This document shows, piece after piece, positions 44,948 to 53,936 of a stretch of 64,000 nt of DNA; the stretch's first letter is position 1; every line of letters starts with the position of its first letter. A model generated the notes under the pieces. That model was not told where the DNA came from. It made no database searches and saw only the letters and a program-made list of their open reading frames with translations. The DNA is from Sulfitobacter sp. HNIBRBA3233 (GTDB lineage: Bacteria; Pseudomonadota; Alphaproteobacteria; Rhodobacterales; Rhodobacteraceae). A program made the translations under genes and the position numbers. Location: NCBI RefSeq assembly GCF_040149665.1, contig NZ_JBEFLP010000001.1, positions 1,984,001 to 2,048,000 on the forward strand, written 5' to 3'.

Positions 44948-45772
44948 TCACCCGGCGGCCCCCGCCGCCAGATGCGCGGGACCGGCATCGCCGCCCCCTG
45001 CGCCGCGGGGCAGAAACCGCAGGCGGTCCGCCGCTTCGCGCGCCGCCGGATCATGGGCGGCAATCCATGTGCCCGGAGCACGCCCGCGCGCGCGAAACAG
45101 CTCTGCCTCCCACAGCGGCGCACCGGGCGCGCGGGGGTCGTGGGGATGCGGCATCGAGGGAACCGACCCGATGCGCCAGCGCTCGCGCGCCGCCGAAAGC
45201 CCTTCGGCCACGCCCGAGCGGATCATCCACACCGGCACACCGGAGGCTTCGGAGCGCAGCGCAAGCCGCTTTGTGGCGGTGAAATCCAGAACCGGCGGCG
45301 CGCCATGCACCTCGCCGACCACGGCGCAAAGCCCTGCGCAGGCCGCCCCCTCCTCCATCGCCCAGAGCACGTCGCGCGGATGGCTGACCTCTACCCGCAG
45401 AAGGGTCACCCCCTTCAGCGCCGCCCCGTAAAGCCGCCCGTTCTCCTGCCGCGACTTGCGGTCCGACACCCACAGCACCGGCGCCTTGCTGCGCGGCAGA
45501 CAGGCCAGTACAAAGCCAGTCACGGCCGCGTCGAAAGGCTGCGCCGAAAGCGCGTCTTTCAGCACCGCCTGCCCCGCGGCGGGACCGGGCACATCCTGCA
45601 CCGCGCGCTTGTGTTTGAGCGCGACAATCCGCCCCTGTTCGAGAGCGGCCATATCCCCCGATGCCGGGCGTGCAAAAGCATCCCCCGCTGCCGGGCGCAC
45701 CAAAGGCCCGTCCAGCACGAAACGCCCGGAAAAGTCGCCCGCCAAGGGGCCGAAAGAAGAATCGCCAGTCAT
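44948..45772 (-). CDS. imuA: ImuA-like SOS mutagenesis protein
   Basis: A 274-residue protein in the ImuA position, with a RecA-like core: FVLACLPRSKAPVLWVSDRKSRQENGRLYGAALKG, LRVEVSHPRDVLWAMEEG and FTATKRLALRSEASGVPVWMIR. A canonical P-loop is not obvious, which is common in this family. First gene of imuA-imuB-dnaE2, with a perfect SOS box 15 bp upstream of the ATG at 45772. The frame remains open 66 codons upstream, but that would run through the SOS box. Confidence 0.88.
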   Translation of the reverse strand: MTGDSSFGPLAGDFSGRFVLDGPLVRPAAGDAFARPASGDMAALEQGRIVALKHKRAVQDVPGPAAGQAVLKDALSAQPFDAAVTGFVLACLPRSKAPVLWVSDRKSRQENGRLYGAALKGVTLLRVEVSHPRDVLWAMEEGAACAGLCAVVGEVHGAPPVLDFTATKRLALRSEASGVPVWMIRSGVAEGLSAARERWRIGSVPSMPHPHDPRAPGAPLWEAELFRARGRAPGTWIAAHDPAAREAADRLRFLPRGAGGGDAGPAHLAAGAAG

Positions 45773-45787
45773 ACATCCCTCCTTTTT

Positions 45788-45802
45788 GTTCTTCTTTTGT
45801 TC
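45788..45802 (-). promoter_or_regulatory. LexA (SOS) box upstream of imuA
   Basis: GTTC (45788-45791), seven bases, then GTTC (45799-45802) is a perfect alphaproteobacterial LexA site. It lies 15 bp from the imuA start codon. The divergent helicase gene starts 134 bp away on the other side. Confidence 0.9.
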
Positions 45803-45936
45803 TATATGTAAATCCCGTTTCTGACGAGTCCCTTTTGCCTGTGACGCTGGGGAGCCATGCAAAATCACTCGTGTACAAATGCCCCCAAAGCCGTTAGGGG
45901 CAGGCCAAACCATATCCCCCCTTTCAGGAATATCCC

Positions 45937-48123
45937 TTGATTCAAACGATTGCAGATGCGCTCGCCGCACAAGGCTATGATGCGCTCACCCCCGTTCAGG
46001 AGGCCGTCACAGACCCCTCCCTCGAAGACCGCGACCTTCTGGTCTCTGCCCAGACCGGGTCCGGCAAAACAGTCGCCTTCGGCATGGCGATCGCGCCCAC
46101 GCTGCTGGGCGATGCGCCCAAATTCGGCCCTGCCGGCGCGCCGCTGGCGCTGGTCATCGCGCCCACCCGCGAACTGGCCATGCAGGTCGCGCGCGAATTC
46201 GGCTGGCTCTACGGCCCCGCCGGTGCCGTGGTCACCACCTGCGTCGGCGGCATGGACACCCGCACCGAGCGCCGCGCGCTGGACCGCGGCGCGCATGTGG
46301 TCGTCGCCACCCCGGGCCGCCTGTGCGACCACATCAAGCGCGGCAACATCGACCTTGGCGATATCCGCGCCGTGGTGCTGGACGAAGCGGACGAGATGCT
46401 GGACCTCGGGTTTTCCGAAGACCTCGAGTTCATCCTGACCGAAACGCCGCAAACCCGCCGGACGCTGATGTTTTCGGCCACCGTGCCACAAGGCATCGCC
46501 AAGCTGGCCGAAAAATACCAGGACAATGCCGAGCGCGTTTCGGTCGTGTCACAGGACAAGCAGCACGCCGATATCGAATACCGCGCGCTGACCGTTCATC
46601 CGCGCGACACGGAAAACGCGATCCTCAACATCCTGCGCTTCTACGAGGCCAAGAACGCCATCGTCTTTTGCAACACTCGTGCCGCCGTGGCGCGTCTGAC
46701 CACACGGCTGACCAACCGCAACTTTTCGGTCGTCGCCCTATCGGGTGAACTGACGCAATCGGAACGGACCAACGCGCTGCAAGCGCTGCGGGACGGACGG
46801 GCGCGGGTCTGCGTCGCGACGGATGTCGCCGCGCGCGGCATCGACCTGCCCAACCTCGAACTGGTGATCCACGCCGATCTGCCGACGGGGTCGGACACGT
46901 TGCTGCACCGTTCGGGCCGGACGGGCCGCGCGGGCCGCAAAGGGGTCTCGGCGCTGATCGTGCCTCCCAAGGCCACCGGCAAGGCAAAACGTCTGCTGAA
47001 ATGGGCCAAGCTAGACGTTGAATGGGCCGCACCGCCTTCGGCTGCCGAAGTGAACAAGGCGGATGAGGAACGTCTGCTGGGCGATCCTGCGTGGGACGCG
47101 CCGGTGCCCGAAGACGCCGCCGAGATCGTCGCCACGCTAGCCGAGCGCTATTCGGCCGAGCAACTGGCCACCGCTTTCGTTTCGCTGTTCCGCGCCCGCG
47201 GATCGGCCCCCGAAGAGCTGTCCGATCCCGGCCAGCGCCCGGAGCGCGAGGAACGCGACCACCGTGCGTTCGGACCATCGGTCTGGTTCAAGGTTTCTGT
47301 CGGGCGCGAGGACGGCGCGGGTCCGCGTACCCTTTTGCCGATGCTGTGCCGTGTCGGTGATCTGGGACGCGACGATCTGGGCGCGATCCGCGCGATGCCG
47401 CGCCATTCCTACGTCGAGGTCGCAGAAAGCGCTGTGTCGCGCCTTCAGGAGGCGCTCGGCCCCGACATGCAGGCCGAGGAAGGCGTGGTTCTGACCAAGC
47501 TCGACAGCAAGCCCGATTTCGGCCCGCAGGGCGGACGCCCGGACCGTGGTCCGAAAGGGCCGCGCCCCGATCGCGGGCCCAAGCCGGACCGCGCACCACG
47601 CCCGCAGGAGGCGAAAGCCTTTGACCCCGATGCAGCGGCGGCCCCGCCCGCCAAACCCCGCGCCCCGCGCGACGATGCACCGGCTGCGACCCAGATCCGC
47701 AAACCTGCTCCGGCCAAGGGCAAGCGGGACGCAACGCGCCCGCCCAAATCCCACAAGACCGACCGCACCCCGATGAAGCCCGGCGCCAAGCCGAAAGGCA
47801 AAGCGCCCTACGGCGAGGCGCGCACCGACGCGGCCACCCAGAGAACCGGCGACGGCAAGCCAAAGCCCGCGTGGAAGAAGGACCGCCCCGAGGGCGGAAA
47901 ACCCGCCGAGGCGCGGCGCAAGCCAGAGGGCGGCAAACCGGCGAAATCGGGGGCAAAGCCCGTCTGGAAAAAATCCGGCCCCGACACCCCCAAGGCCGAG
48001 GGCAAGCCCAAGTTCAACCGCGCGGCGGATACCTCGAAACGCTTTGTGCCCCCCGGCAAATCCGGCAAGCCCGGCAAGCCTGCCGCACGTGGCGGCAACG
48101 CCCCGCCAAAGCGCAAGGACTGA
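45937..48123 (+). CDS. DEAD-box RNA helicase with DbpA-type RNA-binding domain and long basic tail
   Basis: A 728-residue helicase. Motifs: Q motif, Walker A AQTGSGKT (about 39-46), PTRELA, DEAD (VVLDEADEMLD), SATVPQG, and the C-terminal-domain motifs ATDVAARGIDLP and HRSGRTGRAG. A DbpA-like RNA-binding domain follows at about 450-525 (WFKVSVGREDG; YVEVAESAVSRL). Residues from about 530 form a proline/lysine-rich disordered tail with repeated PDRGPK-like and GGKPA-like units. The start is TTG at 45937 with AGGAA upstream. Likely roles are ribosome assembly or RNA turnover. Confidence 0.93.
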   Translation: MIQTIADALAAQGYDALTPVQEAVTDPSLEDRDLLVSAQTGSGKTVAFGMAIAPTLLGDAPKFGPAGAPLALVIAPTRELAMQVAREFGWLYGPAGAVVTTCVGGMDTRTERRALDRGAHVVVATPGRLCDHIKRGNIDLGDIRAVVLDEADEMLDLGFSEDLEFILTETPQTRRTLMFSATVPQGIAKLAEKYQDNAERVSVVSQDKQHADIEYRALTVHPRDTENAILNILRFYEAKNAIVFCNTRAAVARLTTRLTNRNFSVVALSGELTQSERTNALQALRDGRARVCVATDVAARGIDLPNLELVIHADLPTGSDTLLHRSGRTGRAGRKGVSALIVPPKATGKAKRLLKWAKLDVEWAAPPSAAEVNKADEERLLGDPAWDAPVPEDAAEIVATLAERYSAEQLATAFVSLFRARGSAPEELSDPGQRPEREERDHRAFGPSVWFKVSVGREDGAGPRTLLPMLCRVGDLGRDDLGAIRAMPRHSYVEVAESAVSRLQEALGPDMQAEEGVVLTKLDSKPDFGPQGGRPDRGPKGPRPDRGPKPDRAPRPQEAKAFDPDAAAAPPAKPRAPRDDAPAATQIRKPAPAKGKRDATRPPKSHKTDRTPMKPGAKPKGKAPYGEARTDAATQRTGDGKPKPAWKKDRPEGGKPAEARRKPEGGKPAKSGAKPVWKKSGPDTPKAEGKPKFNRAADTSKRFVPPGKSGKPGKPAARGGNAPPKRKD

Positions 48124-48175
48124 GCGTTTCGGGCGTCAGGTCGACGCGGGCAACCGCAACGCGAGAGACAAAAGG

Positions 48176-48208
48176 AAAAAGGCCGGAGCATCCGCTCCGG
48201 CCTTTTTT
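48176..48208 (+). terminator. Bidirectional terminator between the helicase gene and tauC
   Basis: GGCCGGAGC (48181-48189) pairs with GCTCCGGCC (48194-48202) around a 4-base loop, flanked by an A run before and T6 after. It serves both convergent genes. Confidence 0.9.
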
Positions 48209-48232
48209 CGGTTCCGCCGTGGTCGGGCGCGA

Positions 48233-49507
48233 TCAGGCTTTGCCTTTCCAGGGCACCAGAAACCGCTCCATCCCGCGCATCAGCATGTCGATGCCGAAGC
48301 CGATCACGCCGATCAGGATGATCCCAAGGATCACGATATCGGTATTCTGGAATTTCGAGGCGACCATGATCATCATCCCCGCCCCCTTTTCCGCCGCGAC
48401 CAGTTCCGCCGCAACCACGGTGCCCCAGCACACCCCCATCGCCACCCGCGCCCCGGTGAAGATTTCAGGCAGCGAGTTCGGGATGATCACGTAGCGCATG
48501 ATCTGCCATTTCGACGCGCCCAGCGAATAGGCCGCGTGCACCTTCGAGATGCTGACCCCCGACACGCCGGACCGCGCGGCGATGGCCATGATCCAGAGCG
48601 CGGCGAGAAACAGCAGGATGATCTTTCCGGTCTCGCCGATGCCTGCCCAGATGATCACCAGCGGGATCAGCGCCAGCGGCGGCACGGGCCGCATGAATTC
48701 CACGATCGGATCGAACCAGCCGCGGAACCAGTTGCTCAGCCCCATGGCATAGCCCAGCGGGATACCGACGATCGCGCCACAGACAAAGCCCGCGATCACG
48801 CGAAACAGCGACCACCCCAGATGGCCCAGCAGTGACGTGCCGCGAAACCCTTCGTCCAGAACCGTCGCCGTGCGTTCCAGCACCGCTTCGGGCGATGGCA
48901 GGTAGAGGGGCTCCATCTGCCAGCCATTGTAGGGTTCGAAATTGGGCGTGCCCTTGTCGGAGATCGTGACCGATCCGCCGTCGACCTGAACGGTCGAGCC
49001 CGGCCGCACGCTTTGTCCGTTGATCGCGACCACCTTGGCGCCGTCGCTTTTCTTGAAGTCGTCGTTGCTGTCGAAGCTGACCAGACGGTTACGGTACTGC
49101 GCCACCGTGATGCTGTCGTTCTTGGCGAACCCGTCGCCGGGGGGCACTTCGACCGGATCGGGGTTTTCCTCGCGGTCGTGAACGATGACGGTAACCTCCG
49201 CCGTGTCGCGCTGGCCATTGGCCTCGACCGTGTATTCGAAAGAGGTCTGCCCCGCGAAGGGCCCCGGCGCGTGCAGGAATCCCGGCAAGAGCGACGAGCC
49301 GGTGAACATCCCCCACAACAGGAACAATGTCAGGATCGACAGGATCCCGGCGGCCCGGTTCGGACGCACCGCGCTTTCGTCGCCGAAGGTCACCGTCTTC
49401 AGCGAGGTATAGTCGCGCACGCCGACGCCCCCCAAAAGCCGGGTCAGGATCAGGTATCCGCCGACGAAAATGCCGCCGTAGATGGCGAGGATGATCAGGC
49501 CGGTCAT
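48233..49507 (-). CDS. tauC: Taurine ABC transporter permease TauC with an extra cadherin-like insert
   Basis: A 424-residue permease, much longer than the roughly 270 residues usual for TauC. Residues 1-25 and about 50-72 are extra hydrophobic helices. Residues about 86-195 are soluble and resemble a bacterial cadherin-like repeat (TSFEYTVEANGQRDTAEVTVIV, then AINGQSVRPGSTVQVDGGSVTIS). The standard permease domain follows from about 205, with the EAA loop near VHAAYSLGASKWQIMRYVIIP. It moves taurine with TauA and TauB and overlaps tauB by four bases. The insert presumably faces the periplasm. Confidence 0.88.
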   Translation of the reverse strand: MTGLIILAIYGGIFVGGYLILTRLLGGVGVRDYTSLKTVTFGDESAVRPNRAAGILSILTLFLLWGMFTGSSLLPGFLHAPGPFAGQTSFEYTVEANGQRDTAEVTVIVHDREENPDPVEVPPGDGFAKNDSITVAQYRNRLVSFDSNDDFKKSDGAKVVAINGQSVRPGSTVQVDGGSVTISDKGTPNFEPYNGWQMEPLYLPSPEAVLERTATVLDEGFRGTSLLGHLGWSLFRVIAGFVCGAIVGIPLGYAMGLSNWFRGWFDPIVEFMRPVPPLALIPLVIIWAGIGETGKIILLFLAALWIMAIAARSGVSGVSISKVHAAYSLGASKWQIMRYVIIPNSLPEIFTGARVAMGVCWGTVVAAELVAAEKGAGMMIMVASKFQNTDIVILGIILIGVIGFGIDMLMRGMERFLVPWKGKA

Positions 49508-50310
49508 GCGCTTTCCTCCTGACGGCCCATGATCTCTTCTTCCATGTCCCAGATCATCGACAGGATTTCCTCCCGCTTCGGCGCGAATTCGGGGTGTTTC
49601 TTGATCTCGCGCAGGTCGGCATTCACGCCCGCCTCCGCGAACGGCAGGCGGTATTCCTTGTGAATGCGGCCCGGCCGCGGGGCCATCACGATCAGCCGCT
49701 CGCCCAGCAGCAGGGCCTCTTCGACCGAGTGGGTGATCAGGATGATCGTCTTACCGGTCTCTTTCCACAGCTTCAGAACGAGGCTCTGCATCTTTTCGCG
49801 GGTCAGCGCGTCCAGCGCGCCCAGCGGTTCGTCCATCAGGATCACGTCGGGATCGTTGGCCAGACAGCGGGCAAGGGCCACGCGCTGCTGCATCCCGCCC
49901 GACAGCTCATAGACCGCCTTTTCCTTGAAGTCCTGAAGCCCCACCACGTTCAGCAACCGGTTCACGATCTCGGCCTTGTCGTTCTTGGGCATCCCCTTCA
50001 TCGAGGGGCCGAAGCCCACGTTCTCGCGGACGCTCATCCATTCGAACAACGCCCCTTGCTGAAACACCATGCCGCGTTCGGCGTCGGGGCCTTTGATCTC
50101 GTGACCGTTCAGGGTCATCGTGCCTTCGGTCGGGGCCAGAAATCCCGCCACGATGTTCAGCAGCGTGGTCTTGCCGCAGCCGGAAGGGCCAAGCACGCTG
50201 AGCAATTCGCCCGCCTTGAGATCAAGGGAAACATCCTTGAGCGCCTGCACCGAGCCGCCATCCGGCAGGTCGAAGCGCATCGACAGATTCTGAATGGAAA
50301 GTCCTGACAT
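49504..50310 (-). CDS. tauB: Taurine ABC transporter ATP-binding protein TauB
   Basis: A 268-residue ABC ATPase of the nitrate/sulfonate/taurine family: Walker A GPSGCGKT (41-48), GMVFQQGALFEWMSV as the Q loop, signature LSGGMQQRVALAR, Walker B DVILMDEP and H-loop ITHSVEEAL. The ATG at 50310 is used because the family begins there. It energises TauC; 110 bp separate it from tauA. Confidence 0.93.
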   Translation of the reverse strand: MSGLSIQNLSMRFDLPDGGSVQALKDVSLDLKAGELLSVLGPSGCGKTTLLNIVAGFLAPTEGTMTLNGHEIKGPDAERGMVFQQGALFEWMSVRENVGFGPSMKGMPKNDKAEIVNRLLNVVGLQDFKEKAVYELSGGMQQRVALARCLANDPDVILMDEPLGALDALTREKMQSLVLKLWKETGKTIILITHSVEEALLLGERLIVMAPRPGRIHKEYRLPFAEAGVNADLREIKKHPEFAPKREEILSMIWDMEEEIMGRQEESA

Positions 50311-50420
50311 GACCCTGCTTTCTGGCTGCATCCGAAGCGGCCTCTGGACCCTTGGCCGGGTCGCTTTTGTCTTGGGGGAAAGGGCCCGGCGCGGGGCCGG
50401 ACCCTTCCGCGATCGTCAGA

Positions 50421-51422
50421 TCACTCGGCAGCCGCCTGCAGCGGGCCGGTGTTGACGGTGCCCGCGTAGCTGTCGAGCTTGCTGTCGATGGAGCCGGCAT
50501 CCACGAAGACCTGCGCAACACCGCCCATGAACTCGGCGCTGCCACCACCCAGCCATTTCTGGCTCAGCTGTTCCTCGACCGAGGGGAAGACGAATGTGGC
50601 CATGGTTTCTTTCGTGGCCTCTTCGTCCATACCGGCGTCCTTGGCGATGACCGGCAGCATTTCGTCCATGTGCTCGCCCGAGTTCCACATCTCGTTCGCC
50701 TCGGCGGTCACCCGCAGGAAGGCTGCAACGTCTTCACCGTTCTCGGCGACGTAGGACGCCGGCGCGGAGGTCACGTCGAAGACGAGAATGCCCAGCTCTT
50801 CCTTCTCGGCGCCGGTCAGAAGAACGTTGCCGTTCTCTTTCATGCGCCGCAGTGCGCCACCCCAGCCGCAGGCCATGTCCACGGCGCCCTGGCTGAGCGC
50901 TGCGGCGCCTTCTGCCGGTGCCATATCAACGACCGACAGGCTGGCCAGATCGACGCCGAAATGGTCCATCTGCTTGAGAAAGCCGTAATGCGCGGCGGTG
51001 CCCAGCGGCACGGCGACCTTCTTGCCCGCCAGTTCGTCCGCGCTGTTCTTGTCGATCTCCAGCGCCGAGGCGACGACGCAGTTGTCATTCTCGGAATAGC
51101 TGACGGCGACATCGATCGCCTGAAGGTCCTGCCCGCCCGAGGTCGCCACCACGAAAGGCGGCACACCCTGGCTGACGGCGATCTGGACGTCGCCCGACGC
51201 CATCGCGGCGGACATCGCCACGCCACTGTCGAAGCTGACCCAGTTGATCTTCTTGCCCATGGCTTCTTCGTATTTGCCTTCCGCCTTGGCGTACTGGAAC
51301 GGCATCGGCCATTCGAGGAAATAGGCAACGGTGATTTCTTCGTGCGCATCGGCGAAGGCTGCTGTGGCTGTCAGGGACATCACGGCCCCGGCGACGAACG
51401 CGCTTACGGTTTTCTTCATCAT
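50421..51422 (-). CDS. tauA: Taurine ABC transporter substrate-binding protein TauA
   Basis: A 333-residue periplasmic binding protein with a signal peptide (about 1-24, ending AAFA). It resembles TauA/SsuA-type proteins (ITVAYFLEWPMPFQYAKAEGKYEE; GDVQIAVSQGVPPFVVATSGG; GKKVAVPLGTAAHYGFL). It delivers taurine to TauBC. First gene of tauABC, divergent from tpa across a 573-bp region. Confidence 0.92.
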   Translation of the reverse strand: MMKKTVSAFVAGAVMSLTATAAFADAHEEITVAYFLEWPMPFQYAKAEGKYEEAMGKKINWVSFDSGVAMSAAMASGDVQIAVSQGVPPFVVATSGGQDLQAIDVAVSYSENDNCVVASALEIDKNSADELAGKKVAVPLGTAAHYGFLKQMDHFGVDLASLSVVDMAPAEGAAALSQGAVDMACGWGGALRRMKENGNVLLTGAEKEELGILVFDVTSAPASYVAENGEDVAAFLRVTAEANEMWNSGEHMDEMLPVIAKDAGMDEEATKETMATFVFPSVEEQLSQKWLGGGSAEFMGGVAQVFVDAGSIDSKLDSYAGTVNTGPLQAAAE

Positions 51423-51995
51423 TGTTGTTGGTCTCCCAGTTGGTTTATTGCCCCGCCACCCAGTGTGGGGCGGGGAGTGTGATCGCGTGACCGCAACCGC
51501 CGACAGTATCCTAAGGCAGGTGCAGTGTGATGCAACAGAGTTGCCGGTACGTCAGTTTTGCTGCACCCATTTTCGGCAACGCAGGCGCCGCCATCTGTCC
51601 GTGAAAGACCATTCGCATCCCATTCCGACACTCAACGCGCGCCGAGCGCACCTGAAACGCCCGAATTTACAGCAGAGCCCGAAATTGCGGCAAACGGCTT
51701 CACCCGCAGCAGTGTCGGCGGATGGTGCCGAATTCAAACTGCCAGTTCTTACCCGAGCATGAGTCCAGATACCGCGCTTACGTTCAGCGATCAGGGGCAA
51801 TGCACCGCCCGTGCCGGCTGAAATCACCGCCCCGACGCAGAGCGCAGCCCCGCGCACCATGCACCCCGCGGGGGCTGGCCCTATTCTTAGCCGCTGACTG
51901 GCCCTACTTTTCATCACTGTTTGCTTGTCTGCTATGGTATCGGTCAAAAAAGACCCCTACGAATTCCCACACTGACGCAGTCGAAAGGTCATTCC
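51423..51995. other. Non-coding region between tauA and tpa
   Basis: The right-hand 120 bp hold the TauR repeats and the tpa promoter. The left-hand part (51423-51560) must hold the tauABC promoter, but I found no TauR-like repeat there. The middle (about 51560-51860) is less GC-rich than its surroundings and has open frames on both strands that do not look like genes. It may be a decayed insertion or dispersed repeat. Confidence 0.5.
51875..51907 (+). promoter_or_regulatory. TauR operator upstream of tpa
   Basis: Direct repeats CTGGCCCTAT (51875-51884) and CTGGCCCTAC (51898-51907) are 23 bp apart, two helical turns. They resemble the CTGGAC-YTAA repeats reported for TauR of Rhodobacter capsulatus. 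A candidate -10 (TATGGT, 51933-51938) lies 25 bp downstream, which fits activation from just upstream of the -35 region. Confidence 0.8.
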
Positions 51996-53390
51996 ATGGA
52001 CGGAACATTCAACGAAAATGACATCTCGCGCATCGTCGAGGCCGACCGCGCGCATATCTGGCACCACCTGAGCCAGCACAAACCCTATGAAACAACCGAT
52101 CCGCGCATCATCGTGGAAGGTCGCGGCATCCATGTCTGGGACCAGCACGGCAAGAAACACATCGACGCGGTCGCGGGTGGTGTCTGGACCGTCAACGTGG
52201 GCTACGGGCGCGAATCGATTGCGAATGCGGTGCGCGACCAGCTGGTGAAGATGAACTTCTTCGGGGGAACCGCAGGGTCCATCCCCGGTTCGATCTTCTC
52301 GGAAATGCTGATCGACAAGATGCCGGGGATGAGCCGGGTCTACTACGCCTCTTCCGGGTCGGAAGCGAACGAGAAGGGCTACAAGATGGTCCGCCAGATC
52401 GCCCACAAGCGCTATGGCGGCAAGAAGTACAAGATCCTCTACCGTGACCGCGACTACCACGGCGGCACCATCGGCACGATGGCAGCGGGCGGGCAGGACG
52501 AGCGCAACGCGCAATACGGCCCCTTCCCCGACGGTTTCGTGCGCGTGCCGCACTGCCTTGAATACCGCAAACACGAACAGGACGGCGCGCCCGACGAAAA
52601 CTACGGCGTCTGGGCCGCCAACCAGATCGAGGAAGTGATCCTGCGCGAAGGCCCCGACACGGTCGGCGGTCTGTGCCTTGAGCCCGTCACGGCGGGCGGC
52701 GGTGTCATCACACCCCCAGACGGCTATTGGGAGCGGGTGCAGGAGATCTGCAAGAAATACGATATCCTTCTGCACATCGACGAAGTCGTCTGCGGTCTGG
52801 GCCGCACCGGCACATGGTTCGGCTACCAGAACTACGGCATCCAGCCCGATATCGTGACCATGGCCAAGGGTGTCGCCTCCGGCTACGCCGCGATTTCGTG
52901 CTGCGTGACCACCGAAGCGGTCTTCGAGATGTTCAAGGACGATGCAAGCGATCCGCTCAATTACTTCCGCGATATTTCGACCTTCGGGGGATGCACCGCC
53001 GGACCGGCGGCCGCGATCGAGAACATGAAGATCATCGAACGCGAGGGGCTGCTGCAAAACACGCTCGATATGGGCGACTACATGCTGGGCCGTCTGGAAG
53101 ATCTGAAAGGCAAGCACAGCGTCATCGGTGACGCGCGCGGCAAGGGCCTGTTCCTCGGTCTGGAACTGGTCGAGGACCGCGAGACCAAATCGCCGATGCC
53201 CGAAAAGCTGGTTGGCGCGGTCGTCGCGGATTGCATGAAGCAAGGTGTCATCATCGGCGCGACCAACCGGTCCCTGCCGGGCAAGAACAACAGCCTGTGT
53301 TTCTCGCCCGCGCTGATTGCCACCAAGGACAACATCGACGAGATCGTGGATGCCGTCGACGGCGCACTGGGGCGCGTTTTCGCCGTCTGA
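51996..53390 (+). CDS. tpa: Taurine-pyruvate aminotransferase
   Basis: A 464-residue class III aminotransferase. It has the PLP-site motifs ASSGSEANEKGYKMVR and YHGGTIGTMAAGG, LLHIDEVVCGLGRTG (aspartate contacting PLP) and the Schiff-base lysine in IVTMAKGVASGY. Tpa transfers the amino group of taurine to pyruvate, giving sulfoacetaldehyde and L-alanine. GAAAGG precedes the ATG at 51996. It is transcribed away from tauABC and is controlled from the TauR repeats upstream. A terminator follows. Confidence 0.94.
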   Translation: MDGTFNENDISRIVEADRAHIWHHLSQHKPYETTDPRIIVEGRGIHVWDQHGKKHIDAVAGGVWTVNVGYGRESIANAVRDQLVKMNFFGGTAGSIPGSIFSEMLIDKMPGMSRVYYASSGSEANEKGYKMVRQIAHKRYGGKKYKILYRDRDYHGGTIGTMAAGGQDERNAQYGPFPDGFVRVPHCLEYRKHEQDGAPDENYGVWAANQIEEVILREGPDTVGGLCLEPVTAGGGVITPPDGYWERVQEICKKYDILLHIDEVVCGLGRTGTWFGYQNYGIQPDIVTMAKGVASGYAAISCCVTTEAVFEMFKDDASDPLNYFRDISTFGGCTAGPAAAIENMKIIEREGLLQNTLDMGDYMLGRLEDLKGKHSVIGDARGKGLFLGLELVEDRETKSPMPEKLVGAVVADCMKQGVIIGATNRSLPGKNNSLCFSPALIATKDNIDEIVDAVDGALGRVFAV

Positions 53391-53413
53391 GAACAGGCCT
53401 TCTGAGAGTTCCT

Positions 53414-53440
53414 GGCCCTGCGCACCGCGCGGGGCCTTTT
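53414..53440 (+). terminator. Intrinsic terminator of tpa
   Basis: GGCCCTGCGC pairs with GCGCGGGGCC (one G-T pair), with loop ACC and a TTTT tail, about 23 bp after the tpa stop. It separates tpa from the lipoprotein gene and tauR. Confidence 0.8.
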
Positions 53441-53650
53441 CGTTTATAGAGACGCGCACAGGCGGTGTTCCGCCGAAGCGGGCAAAGCCCCTTGGGATGC
53501 CTGCGGGGATTGCTATGCAGGGTCGTCTTGCCCGAACAGGACTGTCTACGGCGCGCCCAACGGGATCTTTGCGCGATTTTTTTCGATATCGCGTGAACCT
53601 TCAGGGTCCGCCAAACGTTAATAAATGAAACTCAATTCGGGAGACTACTC

Positions 53651-53914
53651 ATGAAAAAGTTCCTTATCGCGATTCCAATGATTGCGGGCCTTGCAGCCTG
53701 TGAAGCTGGCAATCCAAACCAGGGCGCACTGACCGGTGCCGCACTGGGCGCAGCCGCAGGTGCGGCCGTATCCGGCGACGACGACAAGGTTGTCGGCGCG
53801 CTGATCGGCGGCGCAGCAGGCGCGGCGGCTGGCAACTACATCGGTCGCACACAGAGCGGCCAGTGCGTCTACCAGAACTCCGCAGGCCAGCGTTACACGG
53901 CTGCTTGCCCATAA
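53651..53914 (+). CDS. Small glycine-zipper lipoprotein
   Basis: An 87-residue protein with a lipoprotein signal peptide (lipobox LAAC, cysteine at 17) and two glycine-zipper stretches (GALTGAALGAAAGAAVSG and GALIGGAAGAAAGNYIG), ending in a short segment with two cysteines. Likely an envelope lipoprotein; function unknown. GGGAG precedes the start and a strong terminator follows, so it is its own transcription unit, placed between tpa and tauR with no evident tie to taurine. Confidence 0.85.
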   Translation: MKKFLIAIPMIAGLAACEAGNPNQGALTGAALGAAAGAAVSGDDDKVVGALIGGAAGAAAGNYIGRTQSGQCVYQNSAGQRYTAACP

Positions 53915-53936
53915 ACCGACGCTCTCACGCTGTCGG

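Noticed and set aside
45773-45970. Longer start for imuA, 66 codons upstream
   Set aside because: It would translate through the SOS box and the start of the divergent helicase gene, and the added residues are low-complexity.
51423-51560. A TauR operator in front of tauABC
   Set aside because: I looked for CTGG-N-CYTAA-type repeats on both strands near the tauA start and found none.
51552-51947. Open frame of 131 codons on the minus strand between tauA and tpa
   Set aside because: It runs across the TauR repeats, has cysteine/arginine-rich low-plausibility sequence and no ribosome site.
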